From Paramecium octaurelia (taxonomy: Eukaryota > Ciliophora > Oligohymenophorea > Peniculida > Parameciidae), in NCBI GenBank assembly GCA_905182995.1, contig CAJJDP010000142.1:4684-68683 (forward strand): 64,000 nt of DNA, written 5' to 3'. Below are positions 62,969-64,000 of this stretch, piece by piece (positions within the stretch are counted from its first letter, which is position 1; every line of letters starts with the position of its first letter). Both the position numbers and the translations under genes were made by a program. The notes under the pieces are model-generated. The model saw only the letters and a list, made by a program, of their open reading frames with translations. It was not told where the DNA came from and searched no databases.

Positions 62969-64000
62969 TCATATTTTCTTGTCTAAGTATTCTCTGTCTT
63001 CTTTGAGCAATGTCTTTTTGTACACTTCGTTGATGTTATGGAACTATTTCAAAATGTCTTTGTTGCTTCTGATTTGTTGTCTTACTTACATTTCTTATTT
63101 GTATCTCTCTTCAAAGGATTTATGAAAAGAAATGAGAACATTTTTATACTCTTGTTTTCTCTAATCAATAAGGTTCAGGCTGTCTTCATTAATTGATGTT
63201 TCCAAGAGATTCTCACTCTATCCCTTAACAAACACTTTGTCCATCTCAAATATGTATAAGGAAGTCTTTCTATAAAGATCTTCCAAAGCCAGAGCTTTCC
63301 TATAAACTAATTTTCTTTTTTTCCTTTCAAATGCCAATAATTACAATATCTTATCTATAGTTGATTGACTTTGATCAGCTTTCTGATTGAGTTCGGTAAT
63401 TTCAATTCTTGTATTTTCAAGATCTTAATCCATCTTCAATTTTCCAATATCGATTTGCTCTTACAATTTCTCCGCTCTCTCTTCAAGTTAATGTGAGTTC
63501 TATTACAATTGTTTCAAATCCTTTTCTTTTTCACCTATGGTTCTTTTCTATTCCAATATGATTTTTTCAGCTTCATCAAATTCTAAAGTCATGGTAGGAA
63601 CAGTAACATTTTTGTTCTCCTTCTTCAATTCTCTATATGTATCATATTTATTCTTCTCCTTCTCATCTTTCTCATCCCAAGCCTCTCTTGCCTCCATGTC
63701 CAATTCATGCAAAACATAAATACTTTAATCAATAGTCCCATCATTCAATCTCCCTCCCAACAACATAATTTCTCCATGAACTTCATTTTAATTGCATGAC
63801 ATTACATAACCAAATCTAGGAGTTGGAATGTAGCCACCAGCTATGGGTTTAGACCAATATCCTTCATTCAAGTTCAATAGATATAAGTCATTCAATGTTT
63901 CTGAATTCTTTAACTAATTCTCATTCACGTTGTATCCTCCGTATAAACACAATAAGTTCTCCTTAACAACCAATAATTCCTTAAAATATTATCATAATTT
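62969..64000 (-). CDS. Kelch-repeat plus coiled-coil protein (N-terminal part off the right edge)
   Basis: The minus-strand frame is open from 63982 down to a TGA at 62969-62971. The right-hand part has Kelch blades: L-L-C-L-Y-G-G-Y, L-Y-L-L-N-L, P-T-P-R-F-G-Y and I-M-L-L-G-G-R. It passes into a long coiled coil (L-E-F-D-E-A-E-K-I-I-L-E-Q-K-R, L-Q-E-Q-I-D-I-G-K-L-K-M) to the C-terminus. Bases 63983-64000 look like the 3' end of an intron ending AAG, since the frame closes there and resumes as K-E-L-L-V-V-K-E-N-L. Kelch/coiled-coil proteins often scaffold cytoskeletal or signalling complexes. It is convergent with the WD40 gene, 16 bp apart. Confidence 0.82.

Overview
The window looks like genomic DNA from a ciliate, most probably a Paramecium. 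It is very AT-rich. TAA and TAG fall inside almost every recognisable protein where Gln is expected, and genes end only at TGA. Introns are tiny (22-29 nt, mostly GTA...TAG). Trichocyst matrix protein, cysteine-rich surface protein and kinesin-13 genes fit that lineage. Reading frames with the standard code breaks nearly all genes, so every CDS below was read with TGA as the only stop. The species, and whether this is macronuclear or germline DNA, cannot be fixed from the sequence. The long coding regions are not riddled with TA-bounded eliminated sequences, which favours macronuclear DNA.

Layout. (i) 1-8.5 kb is gene-poor: decayed Tc1/mariner-type transposase pieces and uncharacterised ORFs. 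(ii) 8.5-24 kb is on the minus strand: a ~3,000-residue surface protein (LamG-like head, Cys-rich repeats, beta-helix repeats, C-terminal membrane domain) and a shortened paralogue. (iii) 24-30 kb is mostly AT-rich spacer, with one minus-strand ORF and a less AT-rich island at 28.6-29.7 kb whose second ORF is fused to a copied piece of an ADP-ribosyltransferase-like gene. (iv) 30.7-39.5 kb is a normal compact block: kinesin-13, the ART-like gene, a coiled-coil protein, a TMEM135-like protein, an unknown ORF and an acidic protein. (v) 39.5-41.5 kb is an extremely AT-rich spacer. (vi) 41.5-64 kb is dense: a TMEM245-like protein, small membrane proteins, a HIT fragment, a zinc-finger/SPRY protein, two secreted proteins (one a trichocyst matrix protein), a Mei2-like RRM protein, a TFIP11-like G-patch splicing factor, two tandem Myb genes, a zinc-finger/WD40 protein and a Kelch/coiled-coil protein running off the right edge.

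Assembly. Five single Ns (4951, 11555, 22870, 26309, 50164) each sit between two essentially identical copies of 1.1-1.4 kb. These are best read as unmerged contig overlaps, not biological duplications, so genes inside them appear twice or are cut. Many otherwise good genes are also interrupted by one-base length changes in short homopolymers, suggesting residual sequencing error.

The most interesting biological points are: about a quarter of the readable introns end in AAG instead of TAG; one gene has its start codon split by an intron; a chimeric ORF carries a copied ART tail in an inverted repeat flanking the kinesin gene; and a 44-bp TA-bounded insert in the shortened surface-protein paralogue could be a retained internal eliminated sequence.
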